A stretch of 5,190 nucleotides of DNA from Microcaldota archaeon (lineage in GTDB: Archaea; Micrarchaeota; Micrarchaeia; Micrarchaeales; CABMGC01), in contig JAJYFQ010000065.1 of assembly GCA_021785375.1 (NCBI GenBank), forward strand, positions 1-5,190, written 5' to 3'. Position 1 is the stretch's first letter. The number at the start of each line of letters is the position of its first letter. Below the pieces are notes generated by a model. It was given only the letters and a program-made list of their open reading frames with translations. It did not search any database and was not told the DNA's origin. Below are positions 4,968-5,190 of this stretch, one piece after another. The translations under genes were made by a program, and so were the position numbers.

Positions 4968-5190
4968 GTGCGTTCAATCGTTGATTCGATGGCAGGTCTT
5001 AGTGAGAAGGAGAAGTTGGCGGAGCTGCACGTGCACCTGGGGAGTTCCGTAGACCCGGCTGCGATGTGGGAGATCGCGCACATGCAGGGGATAAAGCTTC
5101 CCACCAAGGACTACTGGAGCTTCGTGGACATGATAACCGTGGACCCCAAAGGGAGAAAGTCCTTCAATGGGTATCTTGCGCTCTTCAACT
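4968..5190 (+). CDS. Adenosine deaminase-family protein, N-terminal part
   Basis: Seventy-four codons are visible before the window ends. Members of this metal-dependent family hydrolyse the 6-amino group of adenosine or related purines to give inosine-type products. The N-terminal signature ELHVHL carries the HxH metal ligands (H21 and H23 counting from GTG 4968), followed by a pattern typical of the family (SVDPAAMWEIAHMQGIKLP). Classical adenosine deaminases have Asp or Glu after HxHL; here it is Gly-Ser-Ser, so the substrate may not be adenosine and could be a nucleotide or modified base. The remaining catalytic residues lie beyond the window. The gene starts immediately after the guaB stop (GTG 4968, Shine-Dalgarno GGAG) or 21 bp later at ATG 4989. 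Close coupling to guaB suggests purine salvage feeding the guanine branch, which is inference. Confidence 0.8.
   Translation, partial: MRSIVDSMAGLSEKEKLAELHVHLGSSVDPAAMWEIAHMQGIKLPTKDYWSFVDMITVDPKGRKSFNGYLALFN

Noticed and set aside
1..5190. CRISPR array, tRNA, rRNA or insertion-sequence ends
   Set aside because: No regularly spaced repeats, cloverleaf-like stretches, transposase motifs or terminal inverted repeats with target duplications were found on reading both strands.

Overview
The window looks like a piece of a DPANN-type archaeal chromosome, most likely Micrarchaeota. Three things point there: archaeal TATA boxes about 26 bp upstream of start codons with no leader; two surface proteins carrying a class III (archaeal type IV pilin-like) N-terminus ending in a QSAMEYLMTYGWAIL-type segment fused to a LamG-like lectin fold; and a short IMP dehydrogenase without CBS domains. 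The lineage is inferred from protein style, not from a marker gene.

Layout, left to right: the last 34 codons of an unidentified plus-strand gene (1-107); a minus-strand surface protein, here called paralogue 1 (196-1182); a minus-strand AAA ATPase of the AAA_14/DUF4143 family (1317-2555); a second minus-strand surface protein, paralogue 2 (2692-3687); then, divergently, guaB (3861-4967) followed directly by the start of an adenosine-deaminase-family gene that runs off the window (4968-5190). Intergenic gaps are short (about 90-175 bp). No tRNA, rRNA, CRISPR array or insertion sequence was seen.

The accessory part is 196-3687. The two surface genes share a nearly invariant N-terminal block (76 of 77 residues identical, although the DNA differs at about 28 mostly silent positions) and a conserved C-terminal block (61 of 72 identical). 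The central roughly 140 residues have diverged almost completely. Each gene also carries a simple-sequence repeat in its otherwise unrelated N-terminal extension: a G9 tract in paralogue 2 and an (AG)6 tract in paralogue 1. In both, a one-unit slip in either direction leads to a stop codon before the membrane segment. This makes them candidate phase-variable surface proteins. The ATPase between them has its own promoter region with two copies of an 18-bp inverted repeat, TGTTAA-N6-TTAACA, spaced 33 bp apart and next to the probable TATA box, which looks like a twin operator.

The right-hand part is housekeeping purine metabolism: IMP to XMP (GuaB) and probable purine (deoxy)nucleoside or nucleotide deamination, apparently co-transcribed.
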